A stretch of DNA of 64,000 nucleotides from Chloroflexi bacterium HGW-Chloroflexi-3 (GTDB lineage: Bacteria > Chloroflexota > Anaerolineae > Anaerolineales > Anaerolineaceae), in contig PHBX01000002.1 in assembly GCA_002842045.1 (NCBI GenBank), forward strand, positions 248,001 through 312,000. Direction: 5' to 3'. The position numbers and the translations under genes are program-made. A model generated the notes under the pieces. It had not been told where the DNA came from. It did not search any database and was given only the letters and a program-made list of their open reading frames with translations. This document shows, piece by piece, positions 54,214 through 62,725 of this stretch. The first letter of the stretch is position 1, and every line of letters begins with the position of its first letter.

Positions 54214-54263
54214 AATTATATTATAATCAAGCTACTCTTAAAAAAGAAATTATTGGAGAAAGT

Positions 54264-54881
54264 GTGATCAAGAAATTATCATTATTGGCTGGTATGATAC
54301 TACTGATATCGTTATTTTATGATGTTCTGTCTGTAAACGCTTTTCCTCTACTCCAGTTGCCGACAGTTTCTGTACCCACTGTTACAGGTACGCCATCAGG
54401 TGTTATTATCACAGTTCGGCCGAGCCAAAATGAAGACTTTATCAATGTTCGATCAGGTCCCAGCACATTGTACCCTTCTATTGGCGTATTACTTGTTGGG
54501 CAAACAGCTCCCGCATTAGGGCGATCTCCTGGAGGAGAATGGATTCAGATAGAATATCCAGGTGTTGCAGGAGGAAAGGGGTGGGTATTCTCCGTTCTGG
54601 TAAGTCTTTCACCAGGACAATTGTCAATTATAGAACCGCCGCCTACGGTGACACCACAATTTACTGCCACGATTGATCCAACTTTAGCAGCTCAATTTGT
54701 GGTAACCCAACAACCAACGCGTTTACCTACTTTTACTGAACCAGCTCCACTAACTATACCAACCTATGTTGAAAACACCCCCAACCAATTACCAGGCGGA
54801 ATTCCAATGGGAATGGTAATCGTAGTTTTGGGGGTAACCGGGATTTTGCTTACCCTATTTTCATTTATCAGAGTTCGATAA
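54264..54881 (+). CDS. SH3b-domain membrane protein
   Basis: This 205-residue protein has an N-terminal membrane/signal segment (about 5-26), a bacterial SH3 domain (about 50-120: INVRSGPSTLYPSIGVLLVGQTAPALG, GEWIQIEYPGVAGGKGWVFS), a Thr/Pro-rich linker, and a C-terminal membrane helix (about 182-203). The SH3b domain probably binds cell-wall or surface ligands outside the membrane. The start is a GTG at 54264 after TTGGAG. A TATAAT at 54222-54227 may be its -10 box. It is convergent with the esterase gene, with five bases between stops. Confidence 0.85.
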   Translation: MIKKLSLLAGMILLISLFYDVLSVNAFPLLQLPTVSVPTVTGTPSGVIITVRPSQNEDFINVRSGPSTLYPSIGVLLVGQTAPALGRSPGGEWIQIEYPGVAGGKGWVFSVLVSLSPGQLSIIEPPPTVTPQFTATIDPTLAAQFVVTQQPTRLPTFTEPAPLTIPTYVENTPNQLPGGIPMGMVIVVLGVTGILLTLFSFIRVR

Positions 54882-54886
54882 AGAAA

Positions 54887-55540
54887 TTAAGTCTGGAAAT
54901 ATAATTTTAGATTTTTCATACAGGTAGCTCCAATCTTGTGACCTAAATCTTCCTGACAGAATTTGGTAGTTGCATTATATTCTTCGAGATAATTTTTAAC
55001 CTCTATTGCTTTTTCAAATTCTACTAATGTATCCTGTGTTCCATGGGCGATGTAATAGTTATTGGAAGATAATGCCTTTGGTTTCAAAGTTGGAGGATTG
55101 GAAGGCAGGAATCCTGACAGCAAGGCAACTTTATGAAATTTATCTGGATGCAGAATACTTAAAACTGTACTGATCGCTGCTCCCTGACTAAATCCTATCA
55201 AATTAAATTTTTCATTAATCGTTTGTAAATTTAAACTTTGGAACAATTCTTGAATTGAAATAAATAATCCTGATGAAATTTTTGCATAATCATCAAACAT
55301 TGGTTTTGCAATATTTCGAATATCAGCCCACGCATATTCATTTTCTCCTAATTGCAACGGACCTCTAGGAAAAATAATGATTGAATCATCAGGAATTGAA
55401 GAGGAAAAGATTGACATCGATTTCTCATTACCAGACCACCCGTGAATTAGACAATAGATGTGGGTAGAATGACTTTTCATAGGTTTTTTTATTCGGAAAC
55501 AATAAGGATTTATATAAATATCAAAAATTTTATCTTCCAT
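54887..55540 (-). CDS. Alpha/beta-hydrolase, phospholipase/carboxylesterase type
   Basis: The 217-residue cytosolic esterase has an oxyanion region CLIHGWSGNEKSM, the nucleophile elbow LIGFSQGAAIST (catalytic Ser), an Asp in HGTQDTLVEF, and a His in EDLGHKIGATC. This is the triad order of the lysophospholipase/carboxylesterase (YpfH/EstB) group. The start ATG at 55540 is supported by AAGGATTG upstream; an ATG 15 bases earlier lies before this site. It is divergent from smpB. Its substrate is unknown. Confidence 0.88.
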   Translation of the reverse strand: MEDKIFDIYINPYCFRIKKPMKSHSTHIYCLIHGWSGNEKSMSIFSSSIPDDSIIIFPRGPLQLGENEYAWADIRNIAKPMFDDYAKISSGLFISIQELFQSLNLQTINEKFNLIGFSQGAAISTVLSILHPDKFHKVALLSGFLPSNPPTLKPKALSSNNYYIAHGTQDTLVEFEKAIEVKNYLEEYNATTKFCQEDLGHKIGATCMKNLKLYFQT

Positions 55541-55597
55541 TTCAATCCTTCGCATAATTTTTATGTAGTGATCTGACGTTAATTCTAAATGTTATGT

Positions 55598-55603
55598 TAA
55601 AAT
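55598..55603 (+). promoter_or_regulatory. Extended -10 box of a predicted leaderless smpB mRNA
   Basis: TGTTAAAAT is an extended -10 element (TG at 55595-55596, TAAAAT at 55598-55603). The predicted start, seven bases on, is exactly the A of the smpB ATG at 55610. There is no Shine-Dalgarno sequence. Confidence 0.6.
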
Positions 55604-55609
55604 CACGCT

Positions 55610-56065
55610 ATGAGTGGAATAAAGATAATCGCAAAAAATAGAAAAGCAAGTTTTGAATATTTTCTTATGGAAAAATTTGAAGCTGGTATTGAACTTCAGG
55701 GAAGTGAAATTAAATCTATTCGAGCCGGACAGGTAAGTATTGGAGAAGCATTTATACAGATTGATAACCTTGAAGCATGGTTAATCAACTCGCATGTTGC
55801 CAAGTATGATGCTGCCAGTATTTTCAATCATGATCCAAAGCGCAAAAGGAAGTTATTGTTACACAAAAAAGAAATAAATCAAATTTGGAATGCAATTCGT
55901 CAAAAAGGATTAACAGTAGTTCCAACGATTTTGTATTTGAGCAATGGGAAAGCAAAAATTGAAATTGCCCTGGCAAAAGGTAAAAAGATGTATGACAAAC
56001 GTGATAGTATCGCCAAACGTGATCAAGAAAGAGAAAATTCTCGAAGTAGAAAGATTACAGATTAA
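55610..56065 (+). CDS. smpB: SsrA-binding protein SmpB
   Basis: This 151-residue protein binds tmRNA and rescues stalled ribosomes. The typical segments are AKNRKASFEYFLMEKFEAGIELQGSEIKSIRAGQVSI, EAWLINSHVAKYDAAS, HDPKRKRKLLLHKKEI, and the basic C-terminal tail beginning GKKMYDKRDSIAKRD, which enters the ribosomal channel. Length is normal. It is the first gene of smpB, kinase-like, hutH. The mRNA appears leaderless. No tmRNA gene was recognised nearby. Confidence 0.97.
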   Translation: MSGIKIIAKNRKASFEYFLMEKFEAGIELQGSEIKSIRAGQVSIGEAFIQIDNLEAWLINSHVAKYDAASIFNHDPKRKRKLLLHKKEINQIWNAIRQKGLTVVPTILYLSNGKAKIEIALAKGKKMYDKRDSIAKRDQERENSRSRKITD

Positions 56066-56072
56066 GAGCTAA

Positions 56073-56777
56073 ATGATGCCATTGTGGTTAGCATTTTTTA
56101 CTACGTTCATAATATCAATAATCTGGTTACGGTTTATTGATTATTTTGCCAGCAAAGGACTGATATCAAAAAAACTAAGTAGAAAAATTATTCACATTGG
56201 CACTGGTCCATTCTTTGTTCTTTGTTGGCTTTTTTTCCCTGAAGATCCATTTTCCCGATATTTAGCAGCGATTATTCCTTTATTAATCACTATTCAGTTC
56301 TTCATGATCGGGATTGGTGTGATCAAAGATCAGTCATCTGTTGATGCTATGTCCAGGACAGGTGATCCAAAAGAAATCCTCAAGGGTCCTTTTTTCTACG
56401 GTGTCGTATTTGTATTATTGACAATTCTTTTCTGGAGAGAGTCTCCGATTGGCTTAATTGCCCTGATGGTTCTGTGTGGTGGCGATGGCTTTGCCGATAT
56501 TATCGGACGGAGAGTGCCTTCTTTTGCATTGAAATGGTCACCTACCAAATCAATAGCTGGAACCATTTCGATGTTTCTGGGTGGATTGATCTTCTCATCT
56601 ATTCTGATTTTAATTTTTACTGAGGTGGGATTCTTAAATATTACTTTTAGGGAGAGTTTTCCTAAATTATTGTTACTTAATATTCTCGCAACAATTGTGG
56701 AATCGCTACCATTGAGAGATTGGGATAATGTAACCGTACCAGCAATTGTTGTGTTGGTAGGTTTAATTCTTTTTTAG
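56073..56777 (+). CDS. Phytol/dolichol-kinase-like CTP-dependent membrane kinase
   Basis: The 234-residue integral membrane protein has about seven helices. It shows the motifs of CTP-dependent polyprenol/phytol kinases and the related phosphatidate cytidylyltransferases: SRKIIHIGTGPFF, GGDGFADIIGRRVPS, KWSPTKSIAGTISMF and the terminal VESLPLRDWDNVTVPAIV. The substrate is probably a polyprenol or similar lipid alcohol. It starts seven bases after smpB and is followed by hutH after 11 bases, so the three are co-transcribed. Confidence 0.83.
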   Translation: MMPLWLAFFTTFIISIIWLRFIDYFASKGLISKKLSRKIIHIGTGPFFVLCWLFFPEDPFSRYLAAIIPLLITIQFFMIGIGVIKDQSSVDAMSRTGDPKEILKGPFFYGVVFVLLTILFWRESPIGLIALMVLCGGDGFADIIGRRVPSFALKWSPTKSIAGTISMFLGGLIFSSILILIFTEVGFLNITFRESFPKLLLLNILATIVESLPLRDWDNVTVPAIVVLVGLILF

Positions 56778-56788
56778 AAGGAGTATAG

Positions 56789-58339
56789 ATGATTTCAATT
56801 GATGGTCATCATCTGCTGATTGAAGAAATAGTCAGAGTCGCACGCAATTTTGAAAAAGTAAAAATTTCAGATTCCGGCATAGAAAATATAAAGAATTCGT
56901 ATGTTTTAAAAAATACAATTATTGAGTCTAACAAAGCAGTGTATGGAATTAATACTGGATTTGGAATTTTTGCGAATAAACAAATAGCAAACAAGGAGTC
57001 TTCAAAACTAAGCAGAAACCTGATATTGAGTCACGCAGTCGGCACTGGTGATCCATTTCCTACAGAGATTGTACGAGCAGCCATGTTGGTTCGGGCAAAT
57101 ACTTTGACAAAAGGATTTTCTGGCGTTCGAATCGAGGTAGTGGAAACACTCGTAAATATGTTGAATTCAAATGTGATCCCAGAGGTACCTTCTCAGGGCT
57201 CATTGGGTTCTTCAGGTGATTTAGCGCCCTTATCCCATTTAGCGTTGGTTTTTACTACCGATGAAAAAGACCTGGAAGAAGATTCCGGTTATGCTTATTA
57301 CCAGGGTCAAAAGTTGAGTGGTAAAGAAGCTATGAAGAGGTCTGGCATTCCAAGGCTCATACTTGGTTCAAAAGAGGGTCTGGCTATCAATAACGGGGCG
57401 ACATTTTCAGCTGCAATTGCAGCACTAAGTTTATTTGACTCAAGATCATTAATCGATATTGCAGAAATGTCTTTAGCGATGAGCTTGGAGGCTATGTTGG
57501 GTTGCAGCTCGGCTTATGATCACCGAATTCATGCAGCCCGTGGTCAACTGGGTCAAATGGAAGTTGCTGATAATATACGTAAATATATTAAAAATTCGAA
57601 TTTAATTAATTCTACTGATCGCGTTCAGGATGCTTATTCTCTGCGCTGTGCTCCACAGGTTCAGGGTGTGGCAAGAGACACACTTCAATTTATCTGGCAA
57701 ATTATCAGTAGAGAAATAAATGCAGCTACAGATAATCCGTTGTTGTTCAATCCTGGAATTGCTCTGTCTGGAGGAAATTTCCATGGTGAACCCGTTGGGG
57801 TTGCCATGGATTTTCTTGGAATCGTTTTATCTGAAATAGCATCTATCTCAGAAAGACGTGTAAACCGCATGACGGACGAGAATCTAAATGCAGGACTTCC
57901 GCCCATGTTGGTCGATCACCCGGAAGCTGCTGGATTAAATTCAGGATTGATGATGCCACAATATACAGCAGCGAGCCTGGTGTTGGAGAATCAAACATTG
58001 GCACATCCTGATAGCGTTTTTTCAATTCCCACTTCTGCTGAACAGGAAGATCACAATGCAAATGCAATGAATGCATGTAAACATACTTTACAAATATTGA
58101 AAAATGTTCAGCATGTTTTATCCATTGAATTATATACAGCCGCAAGAGCAATTGACTTGAGATTACGTAAGTATCCGGATGGAAAACTGGGAGAAGGAAC
58201 AAGCATAATATTCAAAATGATCAGAGAGGTAGTACCATATCAACCTGGTGATGCACTTTGGTGGCCAGAGATTGAAAAGGTAAAACAATTGGTTTTTACA
58301 GATAAGATTTCAAACGCTTTAGATTTTATAAAGAGTTGA
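56789..58339 (+). CDS. hutH: Histidine/aromatic ammonia-lyase with a Ser-Ser-Gly cofactor triad
   Basis: This 516-residue enzyme belongs to the MIO-dependent ammonia-lyases, which include histidase (histidine to urocanate). Segments include YGINTGFGIFA with the catalytic Tyr, the cofactor region PSQGSLGSSGDLAPLSHLAL, and TSAEQEDHNANAMNA. In most histidases the cofactor forms from Ala-Ser-Gly; here the codons at 57208-57219 encode Gly-Ser-Ser-Gly, so the first residue of the triad is Ser. The His-specific GSxEQEDHxSM-like segment reads TSAEQEDHNAN, so substrate is not certain. A GAAGGAG ribosome site precedes the ATG. No other hut genes are present. Confidence 0.9.
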   Translation: MISIDGHHLLIEEIVRVARNFEKVKISDSGIENIKNSYVLKNTIIESNKAVYGINTGFGIFANKQIANKESSKLSRNLILSHAVGTGDPFPTEIVRAAMLVRANTLTKGFSGVRIEVVETLVNMLNSNVIPEVPSQGSLGSSGDLAPLSHLALVFTTDEKDLEEDSGYAYYQGQKLSGKEAMKRSGIPRLILGSKEGLAINNGATFSAAIAALSLFDSRSLIDIAEMSLAMSLEAMLGCSSAYDHRIHAARGQLGQMEVADNIRKYIKNSNLINSTDRVQDAYSLRCAPQVQGVARDTLQFIWQIISREINAATDNPLLFNPGIALSGGNFHGEPVGVAMDFLGIVLSEIASISERRVNRMTDENLNAGLPPMLVDHPEAAGLNSGLMMPQYTAASLVLENQTLAHPDSVFSIPTSAEQEDHNANAMNACKHTLQILKNVQHVLSIELYTAARAIDLRLRKYPDGKLGEGTSIIFKMIREVVPYQPGDALWWPEIEKVKQLVFTDKISNALDFIKS

Positions 58340-58364
58340 CAAGTAAACTTTTAGCGATTATCTT
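58336..58364 (+). promoter_or_regulatory. Promoter of a predicted leaderless L,D-transpeptidase mRNA
   Basis: A perfect TTGACA (58336-58341), overlapping the hutH stop, and TATCTT (58359-58364) are 17 bases apart. The predicted start, seven bases after the -10 box, is the A of the ATG at 58371. No Shine-Dalgarno sequence precedes the ATG. Confidence 0.75.
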
Positions 58365-58370
58365 TTCACT

Positions 58371-59468
58371 ATGTATTGGTTTTCGAAAAAATTTTCTAGA
58401 AGAGATTTCTTAAAAGGTGTAGTTGCCTTTGGGGGAGCGATGGCTTTATGTCCCTGGTTGGATGCAAATGCTCAAGCGACTAACTTTTCTGAATCAAATA
58501 AGTTGGGAAGGGTATGTAGTGGTTTAGTGAATATTAGATCCAAACCGTCAATCAAGGCTGAATCATTGGGTGTTCTTTATGAAGACGCTGTTGTTGTGTG
58601 GCTTAGAGAAGTCGTTGGTGAAATACCTGGGGGTATGATGAATGCAAGATGGGTCGAAACACCAGATGGATACATTTATGCACCATCATTACAACCTGTC
58701 AAGAATATTGAAAATTCAATCATGGAAAACCTACCAGAGACGAGCTTAGGAAAAGGATTTTGGGCTGAAGTTACGATACCTTATGTTGATTTGATTTTGA
58801 AAAACCCTCCTGCAAGATCTCCTTGGTTAAAAGAAGCGATAAATCCGCGATTGTATTATTCTCAGATAATATGGATTGATGATTTGAAAATCGGCACAGA
58901 TGGAGAAAATTATTATCAAGTTAACGAAAGATATGGTTATGGAGATATTTTTTGGGCTAATGCAAAAGCATTCAGACCCTTATCAGAAAAAGATTTAGAA
59001 CCAATTTCTCCAGATGTAGAAAATAAATTGGTGTACGTAGATGCTACCACTTCCAGGCAATACTTAACCTGTCTGGAAAATGGAGTCGAAGTTTATTATT
59101 GCCAAATCTCGTCCGGGGCAAAGTGGAATTCTGATGGGCAAATTGTTGAAAGCTGGGGTACTCCACCTGGTGTTCATCGGACTTGGAGAAAGCAAATATC
59201 GACTCATATGACAGGTGGAACGACTGGTGGTGGTTGGGACATCCCTGGAGTGGGTTGGACAATTTTATTTTCCGGAACAGGTGTTGCGATTCATTCCACC
59301 TTCTGGCATAACGATTACGGAACTCCCAGATCACATGGTTGTGTAAATGTAAAACCAGAAGATGCCCAATGGATATTTCGATGGACACTTCCGACCGTAA
59401 CCATTGATCCAGGAGATTTCACTATCCCAATGCCAGGTGGAACACAAATAGATGTCAGAGAATTTTGA
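58371..59468 (+). CDS. Tat-exported L,D-transpeptidase (YkuD domain)
   Basis: The 365-residue protein has a twin-arginine signal (SRRDFLKGVVAFGGAMAL, residues about 8-25), an SH3b-like domain (VCSGLVNIRSKPSIKAESLGVLYED, about 43-110), and a C-terminal YkuD domain. The catalytic motif is HSTFWHNDYGTPRSHGCVNV, with the nucleophile Cys and conserved His. Such enzymes make or alter 3-3 crosslinks in peptidoglycan or attach proteins to it. It is first in a compact operon running to yggT, starting eight bases before ccdA, and its mRNA is predicted to be leaderless. Confidence 0.93.
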   Translation: MYWFSKKFSRRDFLKGVVAFGGAMALCPWLDANAQATNFSESNKLGRVCSGLVNIRSKPSIKAESLGVLYEDAVVVWLREVVGEIPGGMMNARWVETPDGYIYAPSLQPVKNIENSIMENLPETSLGKGFWAEVTIPYVDLILKNPPARSPWLKEAINPRLYYSQIIWIDDLKIGTDGENYYQVNERYGYGDIFWANAKAFRPLSEKDLEPISPDVENKLVYVDATTSRQYLTCLENGVEVYYCQISSGAKWNSDGQIVESWGTPPGVHRTWRKQISTHMTGGTTGGGWDIPGVGWTILFSGTGVAIHSTFWHNDYGTPRSHGCVNVKPEDAQWIFRWTLPTVTIDPGDFTIPMPGGTQIDVREF

Positions 59469-59475
59469 GGTGTAA

Positions 59476-60195
59476 ATGGATTTAACGTTAGGGTTAGCAT
59501 TCTTAGCAGGTTTAGCATCGTTCTTATCTCCCTGTGTGTTTTCGTTGGTACCAGCATATATCAGCTATCTGAGTGGACGTTCTCTTGCAGTTCTTAAATC
59601 TTCAGAATCGCAGCAGTTCAGGTGGGAGACCTTCACCCATGGTATCGCCTTTGTATTAGGGTTCAGCCTGGTTTTTATTTCGCTGGGTGCTACGGCTTCA
59701 GCGCTTGGTGGTCTGTTGTATAATTTACGCTGGCTGTTAGCCAAAATTGGTGGTCTGATTGTGATTGTATTTGGTTTGCATATGACGGGGATTTTACGGA
59801 TTCCGTTTTTAGAATATGATTTGCGAATTCAAAATAAATCCCAACAAAACAGGTCATATTTCTCGTCTGGGTTAATGGGCATATTCTTTTCCGCAGGATG
59901 GTCGCCTTGTGTAGGTCCTGTTTTAGGAGCCATCCTCACATTAGCCGTCGGCGGTAGCTCCATTCTTGAGGGTGTGAAATTGTTAACTGCATATTCCGCA
60001 GGATTGGCAATTCCGTTTCTTCTAGCAGCGTTAGGAATTGGATGGGTTGTCAATATTATTCAAAAGTACAGCAAGTCCATGCGATATGTTGAAATTATTA
60101 TGGGTGTAATTTTAATCGTCATTGGTACCATGTTATTTTTTGGAACTTTAGAAACATTGAATAGATTTGGTTTTTTTGTTGACTTTGGTCTTTAG
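59476..60195 (+). CDS. ccdA: CcdA-type thiol-disulfide membrane transporter
   Basis: This 239-residue protein has six membrane helices and moves reducing equivalents from cytoplasmic thioredoxin to the outside for cytochrome c assembly or disulfide repair. The two reactive cysteines are in FLSPCVFSLVPAYISYLSG (helix 1) and GWSPCVGPVLGAIL (helix 4), with Pro next to each as usual. A GAGGTG ribosome site precedes the ATG. It lies between the L,D-transpeptidase and the DUF2085-like gene. No thioredoxin-like periplasmic partner (ResA/CcmG type) is in the window. Confidence 0.95.
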   Translation: MDLTLGLAFLAGLASFLSPCVFSLVPAYISYLSGRSLAVLKSSESQQFRWETFTHGIAFVLGFSLVFISLGATASALGGLLYNLRWLLAKIGGLIVIVFGLHMTGILRIPFLEYDLRIQNKSQQNRSYFSSGLMGIFFSAGWSPCVGPVLGAILTLAVGGSSILEGVKLLTAYSAGLAIPFLLAALGIGWVVNIIQKYSKSMRYVEIIMGVILIVIGTMLFFGTLETLNRFGFFVDFGL

Positions 60196-60213
60196 GTTAA
60201 TTTGGAGAGAAGA

Positions 60214-61200
60214 TTGATAAATGTCATTGCTTATGTAAAAAACATTGAACAACATCATCAAATTACTGAAAAGTTGGAAAAAATCAAAACGGAGATTGAA
60301 TTCAATTTTCAAATTATCGATATTTCTGACTCTGAGGATTTGATTAAAAAATATGCAGAAATTTCACCTTACATAAAGGTCGGTCCGTACACTTTATCTA
60401 GAGAAATTTTGGAATCCAATTTAAGGATGACTATTCTGGCTGCTAAGGATCGAAAAAGACAATTGACGGAAGTGGGTGATGATCAATATCAGCAGAGGAT
60501 TGAAGCAGGAAGAAAAATAACAAATTTAGATAAAGTATCATTGTGGTTATCTAAAAGCTATATTTGGTTAATGATTTTCTTTTTATCCCTCTATGTTGGG
60601 TTACCTTTTTTGGCTCCATACTTATTAAAAACTGGTGCAGAATTACCTGCAAATATTATTTACACCATTTATAAACCACTTTGTCACCAATTAGCATTCA
60701 GATCCTGGTTTATATTTGGAGAACAAGCTTATTACCCTCGATCTACAGCAGGTATTGAAGGAGTGATTACCTACGAAGAAATATCAAACCAATCAGTTAT
60801 CAATATTCGTGAAGCCCAAAAATTTAAAGGCAATGATTTTACAGGGTATAAAGTTGCTTTGTGTCAACGTGATGTAGCGATTTACGCAAGTATGTTATTT
60901 TTTGGTTTACTTTTTGTTTTATCAGGTAGAAGGATAAAATCAATCAAATGGTACATTTGGGTTCTCATCGCTCTTGTGCCCATTGGATTTGATGGTGTTT
61001 CTCAATTACCAGGATTGGCGAGTTCATTGCCGGATTGGTTACCTGTACGTGAGAGTAATCCAACCTTGAGAACTATTACAGGTTCATTATTTGGTTTTTT
61101 TACTGCCTGGTATTTATTTCCATTGATTGAAGAAAGTATGGTCGAAACCAGAACAATCATCACTGAAAAAATGAAATACATTAAATCATTGGGACAATAA
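60214..61200 (+). CDS. DUF2085-like membrane protein with N-terminal thioredoxin-fold-like domain
   Basis: The 328-residue protein begins with a soluble domain (about 1-90) of thioredoxin/glutaredoxin-like strand-helix pattern that lacks a CxxC site. It is followed by several membrane helices from about 115. The segment IYTIYKPLCHQLAFRSWFIFGEQ, then VALCQRDVAIYASMLF and GFDGVSQLPGLASSLPDWLPVRESNPTLRTITGSLFGF, match the DUF2085 pattern with conserved Cys, His and Asp. I start it at the TTG at 60214, after GGAGAGA. It immediately follows ccdA and precedes yfiH by three bases. Function is unknown; a role in thiol or metal handling is a guess. Confidence 0.8.
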   Translation: MINVIAYVKNIEQHHQITEKLEKIKTEIEFNFQIIDISDSEDLIKKYAEISPYIKVGPYTLSREILESNLRMTILAAKDRKRQLTEVGDDQYQQRIEAGRKITNLDKVSLWLSKSYIWLMIFFLSLYVGLPFLAPYLLKTGAELPANIIYTIYKPLCHQLAFRSWFIFGEQAYYPRSTAGIEGVITYEEISNQSVINIREAQKFKGNDFTGYKVALCQRDVAIYASMLFFGLLFVLSGRRIKSIKWYIWVLIALVPIGFDGVSQLPGLASSLPDWLPVRESNPTLRTITGSLFGFFTAWYLFPLIEESMVETRTIITEKMKYIKSLGQ

Positions 61201-61203
61201 TTT

Positions 61204-61986
61204 ATGATCTCTCATAATTTTGGGAACCTGAGATATTTCACGTTCGAAAGTTTTCCTCATGAAAAAATCAGCCATGGAATTTTTACACGATTAGGTGGAA
61301 TCAGTCCTGATTCATTTTCAAGCTTAAATGTGGGGGAATCAGCAGGTGACTCACGAGATAATGTAGTAGAAAACCGTAAAAGAATTTTTCAAGTCTTTGA
61401 TCAATCAGTTGATTCTATCTTCGATGTCTGGCAAATACATAGTGATAAAGTGAAATTTACGAATTTACCGAGGAAATCAGGAACAAGACATGAACAAGCG
61501 GATGCTATATTGACGGACTCCAAAGAAGTCTCATTGTTCATGCAATTTGCAGATTGTGTGCCGATTCTGATTTATGATCCTAAAAACAACATTATTGGGA
61601 TTGTACATGCAGGATGGCAGGGAACTGTCAAAAGGATTGTCCAAAATGCAGTGAAGTATATGACGGACAGGTTTTCGAGTGATCCTGAAGAAATTCTTGC
61701 TGGAATTGGACCTTCGATTGGTCCTGATCATTATGAAGTTGGAAAGAACGTATTTATTGAAGTTGATGATAAATTATGTGATATTCGGTCTGAAGTGTTA
61801 ATTACAAAAAATGGCAAAACATATTTTGATTTATGGAAATCAAATGAATTGTTATTACTCCAATCTGGTGTAAAAAAAATTGAGGTTGCAGGCATTTGTA
61901 CGGCCTGTAATTTGGATGAGTGGTATTCTTATCGGTTAGAAGGCCAAAAATCTGGCAGATTTGGCGTATTTATGAGTTTAAAGTAG
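61204..61986 (+). CDS. YfiH-family laccase-domain protein (purine nucleoside phosphorylase)
   Basis: This 260-residue protein of the YfiH/RlmL-adjacent laccase-domain family has FDVWQIHSDKV with the first conserved His, and the zinc-site segment QFADCVPILIYDP with the conserved Cys, then GIVHAGWQGTVKRIV with the second His. Members act as purine nucleoside phosphorylase/adenosine deaminase, and some affect cell-wall editing. The ATG follows the previous stop by three bases, so translation is probably coupled. Next is the yggS-type gene after five bases. Confidence 0.92.
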   Translation: MISHNFGNLRYFTFESFPHEKISHGIFTRLGGISPDSFSSLNVGESAGDSRDNVVENRKRIFQVFDQSVDSIFDVWQIHSDKVKFTNLPRKSGTRHEQADAILTDSKEVSLFMQFADCVPILIYDPKNNIIGIVHAGWQGTVKRIVQNAVKYMTDRFSSDPEEILAGIGPSIGPDHYEVGKNVFIEVDDKLCDIRSEVLITKNGKTYFDLWKSNELLLLQSGVKKIEVAGICTACNLDEWYSYRLEGQKSGRFGVFMSLK

Positions 61987-61991
61987 GGTTT

Positions 61992-62711
61992 ATGGATCTC
62001 ACTATCGACAGAAATTTTAAGAAAGTTATGGATGATATTGATTCTTATTGTAATTTGTTCAATAGGGAAAGGGAATCAGTAAAACTTATCGTTGTCACGA
62101 AAAGTCAACCGAGTGAGAAGATCGATCAGGTTATTGCGGCAGGCGCTCGATACCTGGGTGAAAACTATCCGGAAGAAACCAGTGAAAAGAAAAGTAATTT
62201 AATCAATTTGCCTGAAGATCTAGAGTGGCATATGATTGGACACCTTCAAAGCAGGAAATCACAACTTGTGATCAATGAATTCACCATGATGCACTCTTTG
62301 GATAGTGTAAAACTCGCAAAACGCTTAGATCGTCAATTAAAAGCTGAAGACAAAAAATTTCCTGTGCTACTTCAATTTAACGTTGGTGGTGAAGATAGTA
62401 AATTTGGTTGGAATGCCTCAGATAAAAAAAACTGGTCATCAGTAATTAGTGAAGTGGCAGAAGTGGTTAATTGCTCTAATTTGGTTATTGAAGGATTAAT
62501 GACAATGCCTCCTTTTACGTCAAATGAAGCAGAATCCCGGATTTATTTTAAGAAATTACGGGAACTAGGTCAGTATTTACAATCTGAATTTCCTGAACTA
62601 TACATCAAAGAATACTCTATGGGTACGAGTCATGATTTTAAAATGGCGATTGCTGAAGGTGCGACAATGATAAGAATAGGCACAGCCATTATGGGATCCA
62701 GAGAAAAATAA
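61992..62711 (+). CDS. YggS/YlmE-family PLP homeostasis protein
   Basis: The 239-residue pyridoxal-phosphate-binding barrel protein has the PLP lysine in LIVVTKSQPSEKIDQVIAAGARYLGENYPEE, WHMIGHLQSRK, and SMGTSHDFKMAIAEGATMIRIGTAIMG at the end. It buffers free PLP in the cell and is not an enzyme of known reaction. I start it at the ATG at 61992; in-frame upstream codons lie within yfiH. It is part of the yfiH-yggS-yggT group, an arrangement common in many bacteria near cell-division genes. Confidence 0.95.
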   Translation: MDLTIDRNFKKVMDDIDSYCNLFNRERESVKLIVVTKSQPSEKIDQVIAAGARYLGENYPEETSEKKSNLINLPEDLEWHMIGHLQSRKSQLVINEFTMMHSLDSVKLAKRLDRQLKAEDKKFPVLLQFNVGGEDSKFGWNASDKKNWSSVISEVAEVVNCSNLVIEGLMTMPPFTSNEAESRIYFKKLRELGQYLQSEFPELYIKEYSMGTSHDFKMAIAEGATMIRIGTAIMGSREK

Positions 62712-62725
62712 AAAATGAGGGAAGA

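Noticed and set aside
55541..55609. tmRNA gene beside smpB
   Set aside because: The gap of about 70 bases is too small, and no tRNA-Ala-like acceptor with a G-U pair was seen here or in other gaps.
61920..61991. Upstream start for the yggS-type gene
   Set aside because: It would lie inside yfiH and add 24 residues absent from the family. The ATG at 61992 gives the normal N-terminus.
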